Source: a virus
Reading direction: 5' to 3' (one strand)
Virus record (IMG/VR): IMGVR_UViG_3300050343_000196
Span: 1 to 61,131 of that record
DNA: 61,131 nt
In this document: positions 15,120 through 25,202 of the stretch, piece by piece
How the letters are laid out: each line of letters begins with the position of its first letter
Numbering within the stretch: the first letter of the stretch is position 1
Position numbers and translations under genes: made by a program
The notes under the pieces: model-generated
What the model saw: only the letters and a program-made list of their open reading frames with translations
What the model was told of the DNA's origin: nothing
Database searches by the model: none

Positions 15120-16088
15120 ATGGGATTATTTGATGAAAGAGTAGCATACAAACCTTTTGATTATCCAGAATACTATAACGAAGGTTGGTTACCACAAGCG
15201 CAAGCTTTTTGGTTGCACACAGAAATTAGTATGTCTGGAGATGTAAAAGATTGGAATGAAAGATTAACTGAATCTGAAAAGCATTTAGTTGGTAATATAT
15301 TATTAGGATTTGCACAAACAGAATGTGCTGTATCAGATTACTGGACACAAAATGTAGTAAACTGGTTTCCTAAACATGAAATAAAACAAATGGCCATGAT
15401 ATTTGGCTCACAAGAAACCGTACACGCGGTTGCGTATTCATATTTGAATGAAACTTTAGGTCTTGAAGACTTTGAAGCATTCTTACATGAACCAGCTACA
15501 GCGGACAGGTTTGATAATTTAGTTGCTTATGAAGGAAAAGATAAAATTGGTATTGCCAAAAGTTTGGCAGTCTTTAGCGCTTTTGCTGAAGGTGTTTCGT
15601 TATACTCTGCTTTTGCTGTTTTATATAGCTTTCAGCTTAGAAACTTACTTAAAGGTATTGGCCAGCAAATGAAATGGTCAGTAAGAGATGAATCATTACA
15701 TTCAAAAATGGGTTGTCAATTGTTTAGACATATGTGTGAAGAAACACCAAACCTAAAAGAAGATTGTAAAGATCATGTTCTTGAAGCTGCGGATATAATG
15801 GTAGACCTTGAATTAAAATATATCGATAAAATGTTTGAACAAGGTGATATAGAAAATTTAAAGAAAGAAGATTTAAAAAACTTTATAAAGAAAAGAGCAA
15901 ATGAAAAAATCGTTGAACTCGGTTACACAGACGAAGCAAATCATTTTGGATTTGATGCAACCAGCGCTAGTACTTTGGATTGGTTTTATCATCTTACTGG
16001 GGGTGTTACTCACACCGATTTTTTTGCTATCAGGCCTACTGACTATTCTAAAGCAAACGAAGGAGAAGATTTTGAGGATATTTGGTAG
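15120..16088 (+). CDS. nrdB: Ribonucleotide reductase small subunit (class I)
   Basis: A 322-residue radical-generating subunit. Metal ligands are visible with the classical spacing: E68, E99, H102, E157, E191 and H194, and the radical tyrosine is Y106 (four after H102). The first ligand is Glu (E68) where E. coli has Asp84. The enzyme partners NrdA to make dNDPs. The C-terminus (EGEDFEDIW) is the acidic tail that docks to the large subunit. Confidence 0.95.
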   Translation: MGLFDERVAYKPFDYPEYYNEGWLPQAQAFWLHTEISMSGDVKDWNERLTESEKHLVGNILLGFAQTECAVSDYWTQNVVNWFPKHEIKQMAMIFGSQETVHAVAYSYLNETLGLEDFEAFLHEPATADRFDNLVAYEGKDKIGIAKSLAVFSAFAEGVSLYSAFAVLYSFQLRNLLKGIGQQMKWSVRDESLHSKMGCQLFRHMCEETPNLKEDCKDHVLEAADIMVDLELKYIDKMFEQGDIENLKKEDLKNFIKKRANEKIVELGYTDEANHFGFDATSASTLDWFYHLTGGVTHTDFFAIRPTDYSKANEGEDFEDIW

Positions 16089-16251
16089 TCTATTACTATT
16101 AGCTTTAATAAGCTGTAGTAAAACAGAAGTTGAATGTGATTTAAAAACAATTGAAACATACGCTGTTGAAAAATGCAATAGATATGTGGATAACGAAGAG
16201 TGCGTAAATGAAGTAGTTCACTTAATAACTACGTCTTGTGGAATTAAATAA
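16072..16251 (+). CDS. Small lipoprotein
   Basis: A 59-residue lipoprotein candidate: a short signal (RIFGSLLLLALISC) ending in an LISC lipobox, then a Cys-rich mature part. I chose the TTG at 16072, preceded by AAGGAGAAG, because the in-frame ATG at 15901 lies deep within nrdB. It overlaps nrdB by 17 nt. A phage-coded outer-surface lipoprotein could block superinfection, which is inference. Confidence 0.55.
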   Translation: MRIFGSLLLLALISCSKTEVECDLKTIETYAVEKCNRYVDNEECVNEVVHLITTSCGIK

Positions 16252-16256
16252 TAAAT

Positions 16257-16457
16257 ATGAAAGAATCAGAACTAATAATAATGAGAAAAAAAATAGAACA
16301 GCTTGGCGCTTTAATGCAGGGTGTTCTACAGGAATTAACTAATCTTAGAGATTTGTCGGTTGGCACTTTACAAACTATTAAAAATATGCCAGATTATGAT
16401 GAAGCTATTAAGAAATTAGAAGAACAAATGAAAGAAAAACAAGAAGATGTGGAATAA
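16257..16457 (+). CDS. Small coiled-coil protein
   Basis: A 66-residue helical protein with heptad-like leucines (KIEQLGALMQGVLQELTNL) and an acidic end. It lies between nrdB and nrdA and overlaps nrdA by 11 nt. No function known. Confidence 0.6.
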   Translation: MKESELIIMRKKIEQLGALMQGVLQELTNLRDLSVGTLQTIKNMPDYDEAIKKLEEQMKEKQEDVE

Positions 16458-18191
16458 CGATTGGAAGAAAGGTGTAGACTACCCCTCCTGGGGCGATACG
16501 GACGTGTATAAGAAGACTATAGCTGGTGGTTATCTATTACAAGGTGAATCACCTAAAGACGCTTACAGGAGAGTTTCTAACGCGGTCGCTAGAAGATTGT
16601 ATAAACCTGAACTTGCAGATAAGTTTTTTGATTATATATGGAAAGGGTGGCTTTGTTTAGCTTCACCTGTATTATCAAATACTGGAACTGATAGAGGTTT
16701 ACCTATAAGTTGTTTTGGTATCGATGTTGCTGATAGCATTATGGATATAGGTAATAAGAATCTTGAAATGATGTTGCTTGCAAAACACGGTGGTGGTGTA
16801 GGTCTTGGTGTAAATATGATTAGACCAGCTGGTGCTACTATAGCGGGGAATGGCACTTCAGATGGTGTTGTACCATTCTGTAAGATATATGATTCAACTA
16901 TACTTGCTACAAATCAAGGATCAGTTAGAAGAGGTGCTGCATCTGTTAATATAAACATTGATCACCCAGACTTTTTAGATTGGTTAGAAATTAGAGAACC
17001 TAAAGGTGATGTTAATAGACAATCATTAAATTTACATCAATGCGCAATTATCGGTGATAAGTTTATGAGAAGACTTGAAGAGGGACAGCCTGATGCTAGA
17101 GCTAAATGGAGTAAGTTGTTACAGAAAAGAAAAGCTACAGGTGAACCTTATATAATGTTTAAAGGTAATACTAATAAAGCAAATCCTAAAGCATATAAAG
17201 CTAATAGTTTAAAAGTTCATATGACTAATATATGTTCTGAGATTACACTACACACAGATGAGTCACATTCTTTTGTTTGTTGTTTATCTTCTGTTAATTT
17301 AGCTAAGTATGATGAATGGAAAAATAGTGATCTTATATATGATGCTACTTGGTTTTTAGATGGAGTGTTATCTGAATTTATACAAAGAGCTAAAAATATG
17401 AAAGGCTTTGATAATGCTGTTAGATCTGCTGAAAAAGGTAGAGCATTAGGATTAGGTGTGCTTGGATGGCATACACTATTACAACAAAAAGGTATTGCTT
17501 TTGAAGGATTGCTTGCGCAGTTTAAAACAAGAGAAATATTTTCCCAGTTAAAATTAGAAACTGAGAGGGCTAGTAGAGACTTAGCCGATATTTATGGTGA
17601 ACCATTATGGTGTGTAGGTACAGGAATGAGAAACACACACTTAAGAGCGGTGGCACCAACAGTATCAAATAGTAAATTGTCTGGTAATGTATCACCAGGA
17701 ATTGAACCTTGGGCTGCTAATGTATTTACAGAGCAATCTGCTAAAGGAACGTTTATAAGAAAAATAAAGAACTTGAAAAAGTATTTAAAAAATTAAATAT
17801 AAACACCCAAAAGACTTGGGATAAAGTTCTTAAAGATAAAGGATCTATACAAGGAATAAAAGAATTAGATGGTTACTATTACGATACTACTGGCAAGCTT
17901 ACTCAGGAAAAAAGTGGCGAGCCGGTTAAAAATGTTTTCAAAACGTTTAAGGAAATAAATCAACTAGAATTAGTTAATCAGGCAGGTATAAGACAAACTT
18001 ATGTCGATCAATCTGTAAGTTTAAATCTTGCGTTTCCATCACAGGCTGAACCTAGATGGATTAATAAAGTTCATATGGAAGCTTGGAAGCGAGGAATTAA
18101 AACTTTATATTATATGAGAACTGAAAGTGTTCTTAGAGGCGATATTGCAGCGGAGGCAATGAATCCAGATTGCTTAAGTTGCGATGGTTAG
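16447..18191 (+). CDS. nrdA: Ribonucleotide reductase large subunit, frame-broken
   Basis: The ATG frame gives 449 residues to a stop at 17794. Restoring one A in the A run near 17763 continues through a typical NrdA C-terminus to a stop at 18189-18191, about 580 residues. Active-site residues present: C89 (PISCFG), N261-C263-E265 (NICSE), C278/C279 (FVCCLSS), the LYYMRT tyrosine pair, and the C-terminal PDCLSCDG redox cysteines. No ATP-cone is visible at the N-terminus, so allosteric activity control is probably absent. The break is most likely a homopolymer error. Confidence 0.9.
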
Positions 18192-18378
18192 TTTTGTTTT
18201 GTTTATTAATATGAAGGGAATCTAAATTCTGGTTCCCTTTGTATTTTATAGTGTTCCAAGGCCAAGTCTTGTCTAACTTATTTACAACTGTAGATTTTAT
18301 ACTGTAACAAGACGTAAACACCATAAGCACTAAAACAATTACAATCTTTTTATATAATGCTATACGTTGCTCTTCCAT
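18133..18378 (-). CDS. Small lipoprotein near endolysin
   Basis: An 81-residue protein with an N-terminal signal (YKKIVIVLVLMVFTSC) and a TSC lipobox. It starts within the end of the endolysin gene, a position where o-spanins are often found. The + strand terminator hairpin and the nrdA end lie in its 3' part, which lowers confidence in the C-terminus. Confidence 0.5.
   Translation of the reverse strand: MEEQRIALYKKIVIVLVLMVFTSCYSIKSTVVNKLDKTWPWNTIKYKGNQNLDSLHINKQNKTNHRNLSNLDSLPPLQYRL
18214..18239 (+). terminator. Terminator hairpin after nrdA
   Basis: AAGGGAA pairs with TTCCCTT, extended by two more pairs around an 8-nt loop. On the + strand it is followed by TTTGTATTTTAT. It stands 22 nt after the nrdA stop at the junction of the two convergent gene blocks. 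Confidence 0.65.
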
Positions 18379-18811
18379 TAATCCTTGTAGCTTTTAAGCA
18401 TCTATTTCTATTCTGCTCTTCAGATACATAACTTATATGTACCCAATCCGGGTTATCATCTGTACCAAACTCCCAAATCATTTGATCAAAGTTTAAATTT
18501 TCTTTAATATATTCATACATCTCAGCATTGGTTTTATGACCAAATGTATCATCTATATCTATAGCCCTACCATCACAGTGTTGTGATCTAGAACTTCCAC
18601 CTATAGCTTTATTCAAATCTATTGATCTATAAAAAGAATTAATTTTTATTGGTCCACCAACCCATTCACGTAAAGGTTCAAATATATTATTTGCAACACC
18701 AGCCATATTTCCTAAATGATATTCTCCTGGAGAATTATCAATGTTCAATCTCATAGCTGTGTTTGATTTAACACCTTCCTTATATGATATATGCTTACTT
18801 ATCCTTTCCAT
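18350..18811 (-). CDS. Peptidase M15 (D-Ala-D-Ala) endolysin
   Basis: A 153-residue zinc peptidase of the M15A/VanY type. Zinc ligands are in SQHCDGRAIDIDD (HxxGxxxD-like) and DWVHISY. It would cleave the peptide crosslinks of peptidoglycan at lysis. No signal peptide is seen, so release depends on a holin (56311-56766). Last or next-to-last in the late block. Confidence 0.88.
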   Translation of the reverse strand: MERISKHISYKEGVKSNTAMRLNIDNSPGEYHLGNMAGVANNIFEPLREWVGGPIKINSFYRSIDLNKAIGGSSRSQHCDGRAIDIDDTFGHKTNAEMYEYIKENLNFDQMIWEFGTDDNPDWVHISYVSEEQNRNRCLKATRINGRATYSII

Positions 18812-18812
18812 A

Positions 18813-19088
18813 CTACTTTCTTCTTTTAGTGTTTGATACTCTTCTAGGTTTACCAGCTGGTTGGCCTAACCTTTTCTTCTCTCTTATTTTTTTAGCTTTT
18901 TCAGATGAACTCATTTCAGATGCAGTCTTTACTGTTTTACTGGATACACGTTTACTAGGCCTACAATAAGGCGTACCTCTTTTTTCACCCTTTGTTCTAC
19001 CGCAAGGTTTACCTGTACGCACATCAACCCACTTTTCTTTAAACCAGCGTTTAAGATTAGCTCCTGATTTTGTTTTTCTTACAGCCAT
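18813..19088 (-). CDS. Small basic DUF5872-like protein
   Basis: A 91-residue Lys/Arg-rich protein with the conserved-looking segments LKRWFKEKWVDVRTGKPCGR and GTPYCRPSKRVSSKT, two Cys in a fixed arrangement. Such proteins occur widely in phages and large viruses; function unknown, maybe DNA-packing or structural. The name DUF5872 is from memory. Confidence 0.65.
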   Translation of the reverse strand: MAVRKTKSGANLKRWFKEKWVDVRTGKPCGRTKGEKRGTPYCRPSKRVSSKTVKTASEMSSSEKAKKIREKKRLGQPAGKPRRVSNTKRRK

Positions 19089-19219
19089 TACTTTTTTGAT
19101 TTGTTGCCCCAGTTGGCAGCACCAACCTTACGGCATTTTGCTATTGCTCCACTTGCATAAGCAGATGGGAATACTCTATATTTTGCTTTTACTTTTTTAT
19201 AACACGCGTCTTTTGGCAT
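19088..19219 (-). CDS. Small conserved basic protein
   Basis: A 43-residue protein starting MPKDACYKKVKAKYRVFPSA and containing CRKVGAANWG. I recall near-identical short proteins from many phages next to basic Lys-rich genes. It overlaps the next gene's ATG by 1 nt (TAATG). Function unknown. Confidence 0.65.
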   Translation of the reverse strand: MPKDACYKKVKAKYRVFPSAYASGAIAKCRKVGAANWGNKSKK

Positions 19220-19240
19220 AATTATTTTAGTTTATATCTT

Positions 19241-22169
19241 TTAGTTCTTATCTTTTAATTCAATATCTTTTAATTCAATATCTTTTAACCCAAATGTATT
19301 AGGTTTTGTTTTATCATTAGGCCCTCAACCTAAGCTCCATTCATTCCAACCTAATGATAATGCAACAGCTTGCCATAATTCAGTTTCATCTTCCATAGCC
19401 ATTCTTAAATTGTTTATTTTATATAGCTCTATCAGCTGGTAAGTTACCTAAAGCAGATAATACTTCAGCCCCAGCAAGTACAGCTGGATTTTTGTATCAA
19501 CACCTAATTCTTTCATTTTTTCTAGTTCTTGTTTATATGTAAACTTTCTACCCGCACTTCTTTTTTCTAAATTTAGAGTTAATAGGCGGTGATAATGATG
19601 ATAGTTTGTATTACGGCTTGTGTAAAATCTTTTTCTTTTTATTTTCATCAATTATTTAAATATTGTATTTTTAGTAGTTGCTGCAATTGCACCAAATACC
19701 CCTGACCTCTTAATATAGAATCAGCCATACCATTTACAAGATTAGAATATCTTTCTTTTTCTTCTTCCTCTTCTTCTTCATCAAACGCTAAAGCAAATAA
19801 ATCCTTGTTGCATTGCATAGAATAAAGCATTTTGCACTGCTCCATAATACATTATTTTACTTACATTAGTTTTCCAATCACCTACCGTTTGATAAATCCA
19901 ATATAGCTTTTTTCATTAATCTATTATATTGCATTGGTGTATTTTGAAATGCTAATATAATTCTTCCTAAAAAACTAGCTTGCTCCATAGAAACTTTATC
20001 AGGTCTTGAAGATTGTTGTGCTTCTTCTGATAGCTCTCTCCATTCTTTAAAAGCTTTTGTTTCTGCTTCTTTTTGAGTAAACCCTTTTTCTTTATAAGAG
20101 TTTAATCTATTTCTATAAAAACTCGCACCACCAATTGATATTGCAAAACTATCTGCCATTTGTGTAGGTAAAAACCTTTTTTAAGTATAGCTGAAATTGC
20201 GGCCTAACTTTATTTGTTGACCCTTCTGCTGCATTAGCAATTTCATCCGCGTTTATATCTGTTCTAAGACCACTTCTTCTTTGCTTTAAGTAATCAGAGT
20301 TAAACAAAAATGTAAAGTCATTCCAAATTGTTTTTGATTAGCGAATGCTTCCGCTTGTTTTAATGGATTATTATCCGTCCAGTTGGTATAGTTAATAGCA
20401 GATATAGTTTGTAGTATTGCTGATCTTGTATTAAAGAACATTATAGTACCTACAGAATCATTTAACCAATCTAAAAAATTATTTGTTACTTTATCAGGAC
20501 CAGTGGGTCTATTTCTACCACTTCTTATTCTAGTTAATATATTTTCAAGAGCGTCAATATAATTTTGACCCATTGCGGCTCTTAATTTGTTTAAATTATC
20601 ACCTTGTAATTTTCCTCCTTTACCAAATTTTCCAAATGCTTGTTCAACATTTTCAAAAAATGGGGCTAAGTATTCTTTCCTAGTGGTGTTATTAACATGC
20701 TCTAGTATATCTGTTAACATACCACCTGCTAACCAATCATTATCTTTCCTGGCTCTGGATATATTTTTTCTTGAAATATATTATCAAGTTTTTCCATAAG
20801 CTGCATAGAATCAAAATCTTGTCTTACAGAATCACTTAAAATTTTTGCTTCTTTTTTATTTAATCCTGGTATATCATATCCCCTTTTTTAACCACATACG
20901 AACTCTTAAGGCTTGTTCTTTTGTATAACCAGGAACTGATGATTCTGCACTTAAATCTATGCCAGATGCTTTTATTGATTTTTTAACTGTTGTCCAGTTT
21001 TGTAAAGCTTTTTGCTTAGCACCATCAAAAGCCATTAAGCCTTCTGATAAGGGAGTATAAAACTTTTCTTTAAACCACGATGCATTTGTATCCCCAACTG
21101 TACCTTTACCATATAATGGGTACATTAAACCCTCAAAATCCTCCGCTGAGTATGGAACAAACGGTCTAAATTTATCTTTCTTTTTTTCCTCTTTGTTTTG
21201 AAGCAATAAATGATGGAACATCTTCCATTGCTATACCTTTTGTTTCTTCAAGTATACTCGCAAATTCAGTTTTTGCTGTTTTAATTGATTTAGATGCAAA
21301 AGCATTTTTTGTCGCCAGCTATCCATTCAAGATTATCTAAATTAATTTCATTTTTTATAATATCATATCTTGCTGTCCAACTGTCTTTATTAATATCCCA
21401 CCCTTTAGGCATACCTATTTTTGTAACAAGGTTGTTTATTTTAAACGCATCAGCTTCAGTAAATGCTACTTGTTTGTAATTTTTTTTAACAAGATTAAAT
21501 GTATCACTAAAATTTATATCAGAATTAAATGCAGCCTCTATTAAAATTTCAGCAGCATACCCCACAGGAACAGCATGTTCATATTCTAATATTTCATTAC
21601 CAGCTTTTTTATCATAAGCCACAACCTCAGCCCAAAGTGCATGAGGGTGCTCTCTTCTATCTTGGCTAACATAAACTAAGTTTTCTAATGTTTTTCTATA
21701 CTGAGGAAATTTTTGTGCTGCCTCTTTAAATGAAAACCAAAAGTCGGTTCCTATTTTTTCGGTTTTTGCATTATATTTAGCTAATCTTTGAGGGTCTTTT
21801 TTTAATCTTTTTAATATTCCAGATAAATTTTGCTTACCAGTGACAGGGTCCTTCATGTGTACCCCTACTTTTGTTTTTCCATAAATAGAATTTTTACCCG
21901 TACTTAATACCTTTTTTTAATTTTCCTAAAAATTTATTTACAGCGCTATCTTCAATTTGCCTACCTGCTGGTTTTACTACATTATAGCCTAATAACCCTG
22001 GAGCAAAAACTCCTGAGTCAATAATTTCTTTAAGTTCGTTAAAGTATTGTTTTGCGTCGTCTACAGTTTCTATAGTAATTTTTTTACTAGCTAATGCTGA
22101 AGATTTACCGTCTGCTAATACAATAGCAACTTTAGGTTCAACTAATTTTCTAACCTCACTGTTAGTCAT
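19241..22169 (-). pseudogene. C-terminal part of giant polyvalent protein, frame-broken
   Basis: Fragments at 21894-22169, 21290-21856, 20874-21221, 20286-20720, 19878-20159, 19648-19845 and 19448-19651 lie in shifting - strand frames and form one continuous protein when single bases are restored (e.g. at 21901, 21301, 21187, 20884, 20325). The tail contains LGRIILAFQNTPMQYNRLMK, then QNALFYAMQQ, matching the C-terminal domain of large polyvalent proteins. It ends WNEWSLG and then an LKDIE tandem repeat. A LEYEHAVP segment is also present. Probably the C-terminal half of the metalloprotease protein upstream. Confidence 0.7.
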
Positions 22170-25074
22170 CAGCTCTACCTATTTCTGTTATTAACCCACC
22201 TACTCTTCTATTAAAAGTTTCTCCTCTTTCACCTGGTTTTCTAGTAAATACTTCTTCCCATTTTTTTTCATCAAATGGTAATTTGGTTTGGACCGGTAAA
22301 GCGGCCGCTGTACCTTTTTTCATATCAGGTCTTGTGCCTTTTTCATAAAAGTTTTTAAGAATTCCTGACACTATACCTGTCGAAGTTTTTAAACCCGTGG
22401 CGCCATATGATTGTTTCATAGCCCCCTCAGGTAGTAAAGCATGCAATGCCCTTGCATTTTGTTTTTTTGTAATAAATCCAGGAGATGAAGTAAATATTTT
22501 CTTAGTTATATCAGGAGCAACATCTTTTAATGTTTTATAGTTTAATAAATCTATTTCATTGTTTTCTACAAACTCTTTAACTTTTGTTTCATATTGTTGT
22601 TTTAACTCGGGCTTACCTACTGTAAATCTTCCTAAAGGATTAATTTGCTTTCCTCTTTTTTCCGGTGTAGTTGTTTCAACCGGTGCAGATTCATCTGCTA
22701 TTTGTACTGTTGATCTTTCAGCGGCTTCACTTTCATCAACGTTAACTTCTTTTTTTGTTCTTTCCCCTTCTTCAAATAAAGCTTTTTTAGCATCTAATTT
22801 AGCAAACCTTGTGTCCGACATTATTCTTTCAACAAAACCTTGCATTCCAATTAAAGAGCCATCAGCTCTTTTAGATTCAGGATTAAACTTCAATACTCTT
22901 TCTATAGTACCATCAATTACCTTTTCTGATTCAATCTTAGAAACTGATCTATTCTTTATATAATTACTAATAGGACCAGTATATATAGACTCAAATATTT
23001 TTCTACCGCCAGGTGAACGAGTAAACGCATCATATTCTGCTTTGGTTTTAATATCTTTTGGTACAAGGCCATCTATTTCTTCAAACAAAGCTTTAGACCC
23101 TTGTGCGTCACCTGTTACAGTTTCTAGTTTGTTTCTTTGTTTTAGTGCTTTATATATTTTGGGTGATAATGAACCTTCCTTAATACTAGAAGAGTACTCT
23201 CTCATAAAATTGTACACATCTCTACCTGTTTCAAATTTTATATTTGAAAACCCTAAAGGTTTTAATACATAATCTACAATAAAATTACCTATGGTATTAA
23301 ATATACTGTCGTTGTATTGAATTTCACCTTTAGCAACAGCATCAGAAAATTGAGATAAATATTCTTTATTAAAAGCTAAACTACCATCTTTCACTTTATA
23401 ATTCTTAACTATTCTTTCTGTAATAAGAGTATCGCTTTTTGAGGAAATAGTTTTTCTAAACTTTGTTACTAAGTCAGCAGTTTCATCACCAAAGTATTGT
23501 TCTAGTATACCATGCAAAACTTCATGACCCCCTACATTTACCATTTGCTCTTTAGCAGCGGCTATTTGGTCTATATGTATTACCCCATCTGAATAAAAAC
23601 CTATATCCGCGTCAATGCCTGCTGCTTCTGCGGCTTTAGCAAAATCATTAGAATTGTTATAAGTTACTGTTTTTAAGTCTAATATATCACTGCCTTCAAA
23701 GCTTTTAGCAAACGCAATTGTGGACAAAACATTTTGAGACGTTAAGTTGTCTATTATTTGTTTATTTTTACCTTCTAGCTCAATTGTTGCTTTTGATTTT
23801 CTACCTGTTGAACTATAATTAGTAGCTATTTCCTTGAGTTCAGATCTAATTTCAGCTAATTCTATTTTTGCAGCTTCAGTATCATTACCTTCTAAAGCTT
23901 TTTTCTGTTTTTCAAGCTCAACCATTCTATTAATATCAGCTTCATCAGTTACTCTTGTGTTTTTTAAATTAGCTTTTATATTTATACTTTCAAATCTATC
24001 ATCAATTTGTTTTTGTAAATTAGGGTCGTTTGTAACATCAAATGATACTCCAGCTATATCAACATCTTCCCCTTTTAATTGATTTAAAATATCAGCTTTA
24101 GTAGCTTTTTTACCTTTTATTTTATATGTAGGTTGATTTATCATACCTATTGCGACATTTACAGGAGCTGTTGCTGTTCCTGCTATTGCTTCAAAACCAA
24201 TTTCAGCTACATCCATTTCTTGATTAGCTGCTAGTCTACCTGCTACCTCACCTGTCCCACCACCTACTGCTTCTACACCAACACCCGCTGCCACAGCGGC
24301 TAATGGTCTTCCTGCTCTACGCAGTGTTCCCGCAGCTCTACCAGCTAATCCACCTGATAAACTTTCAATTGCGCCAATTGCTAATCCTCTTCCTACGGCT
24401 CTTCTTTTTACTAAGTTATATTTTTCTTCATCTGCTAAAAATTCTTTAACATTATCTAGCGAAAAGTCTTTACCCTCTTTCTTTAATTCCTCTTGCAGTA
24501 ATTCACCAAATGTTAAGCCAGCTTCCATTGCACCACCTAAGCCACCAAAAAAACCTGCAGCCCCTCCAGCAAAAGCACCTAAAGGCGCCCCCGCACCAAA
24601 TGTAGCACCCCCCGCAATAGCACCACCAGCCAATGCTCCGGTACCAGCCGACGCTATAGCGCTTCCAGCTACTTCAGGTGCATCGAAAAACGAACCAGCT
24701 AATGTAGCCATAGAACTTGTAAATACTTGCGGTATAATAGTAGGATTGTTAATTACACCTTTTATGAATCCCCATACACCTTTACCTTCTTCTTCATATA
24801 TTCTTGAAAAGTCACGCATTTCGTCTGACATACCAGCACCCATTGCTTTTCTATTTGCTTCAATAGCTTTTAATATAGTTTCATCATCTGCGTCTACACC
24901 TTGATTAAATAAATCTAAGTTTTCACCCACAGCTTGTGCTGCCGCAAATCCTTGTTCTGCAGATCTATATATATCGCCAAAAAAGTCTGTGATAATATTT
25001 TTACCTAAAGCTCTTTCAATAAATGTATCATCTTCTTGTGATTCCAACGAAGTGCTTCCCAAGCTGGATCCCAT
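22162..25074 (-). CDS. Giant internal virion protein with HEVLH metalloprotease
   Basis: An intact 970-residue frame. Residues ~120-200 are very Ala/Gly-rich (SAIASAGTGALAGGAIAGGA), suggesting membrane-inserting segments. GGHEVLHGILEQYFG is a zinc-protease HExxH motif (23512-23526). Frame corrections link it downstream to 19241-22169 and probably upstream to 25203-26960. Such huge multi-domain proteins are internal virion or ejected proteins in podoviruses. I cannot name the family beyond 'large polyvalent protein'. The codons stay in frame, arguing that the fragments are real protein. Confidence 0.8.
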   Translation of the reverse strand: MGSSLGSTSLESQEDDTFIERALGKNIITDFFGDIYRSAEQGFAAAQAVGENLDLFNQGVDADDETILKAIEANRKAMGAGMSDEMRDFSRIYEEEGKGVWGFIKGVINNPTIIPQVFTSSMATLAGSFFDAPEVAGSAIASAGTGALAGGAIAGGATFGAGAPLGAFAGGAAGFFGGLGGAMEAGLTFGELLQEELKKEGKDFSLDNVKEFLADEEKYNLVKRRAVGRGLAIGAIESLSGGLAGRAAGTLRRAGRPLAAVAAGVGVEAVGGGTGEVAGRLAANQEMDVAEIGFEAIAGTATAPVNVAIGMINQPTYKIKGKKATKADILNQLKGEDVDIAGVSFDVTNDPNLQKQIDDRFESINIKANLKNTRVTDEADINRMVELEKQKKALEGNDTEAAKIELAEIRSELKEIATNYSSTGRKSKATIELEGKNKQIIDNLTSQNVLSTIAFAKSFEGSDILDLKTVTYNNSNDFAKAAEAAGIDADIGFYSDGVIHIDQIAAAKEQMVNVGGHEVLHGILEQYFGDETADLVTKFRKTISSKSDTLITERIVKNYKVKDGSLAFNKEYLSQFSDAVAKGEIQYNDSIFNTIGNFIVDYVLKPLGFSNIKFETGRDVYNFMREYSSSIKEGSLSPKIYKALKQRNKLETVTGDAQGSKALFEEIDGLVPKDIKTKAEYDAFTRSPGGRKIFESIYTGPISNYIKNRSVSKIESEKVIDGTIERVLKFNPESKRADGSLIGMQGFVERIMSDTRFAKLDAKKALFEEGERTKKEVNVDESEAAERSTVQIADESAPVETTTPEKRGKQINPLGRFTVGKPELKQQYETKVKEFVENNEIDLLNYKTLKDVAPDITKKIFTSSPGFITKKQNARALHALLPEGAMKQSYGATGLKTSTGIVSGILKNFYEKGTRPDMKKGTAAALPVQTKLPFDEKKWEEVFTRKPGERGETFNRRVGGLITEIGRADD

Positions 25075-25202
25075 ATTGAGTGCTGTTCCTGGCTCCGCAA
25101 ACGCACTCTGATTTACGGGTGATGTCTTTGCTTGTATACTAGGGATTTTTTTCTAACAATTCTTCAAAAGTATAACCTTTTGTATTTGCTATAGATTGTA
25201 AA

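Noticed and set aside
15901-16071. Long N-terminal extension of the lipoprotein at 16072
   Set aside because: It runs in another frame through the nrdB gene; the lipoprotein signal starts cleanly at the TTG.
19256-19290. Repeat AATTCAATATCTTTT near the end of the giant protein as CRISPR or iteron
   Set aside because: Only two to three units in frame with the coding sequence (LKDIE repeats); it is a protein repeat.
22559-22963. + strand frames across the late block (e.g. 134, 106, 119 and 190 codons)
   Set aside because: They are antisense shadows of long - strand genes; no start leaders, promoters or recognisable families.
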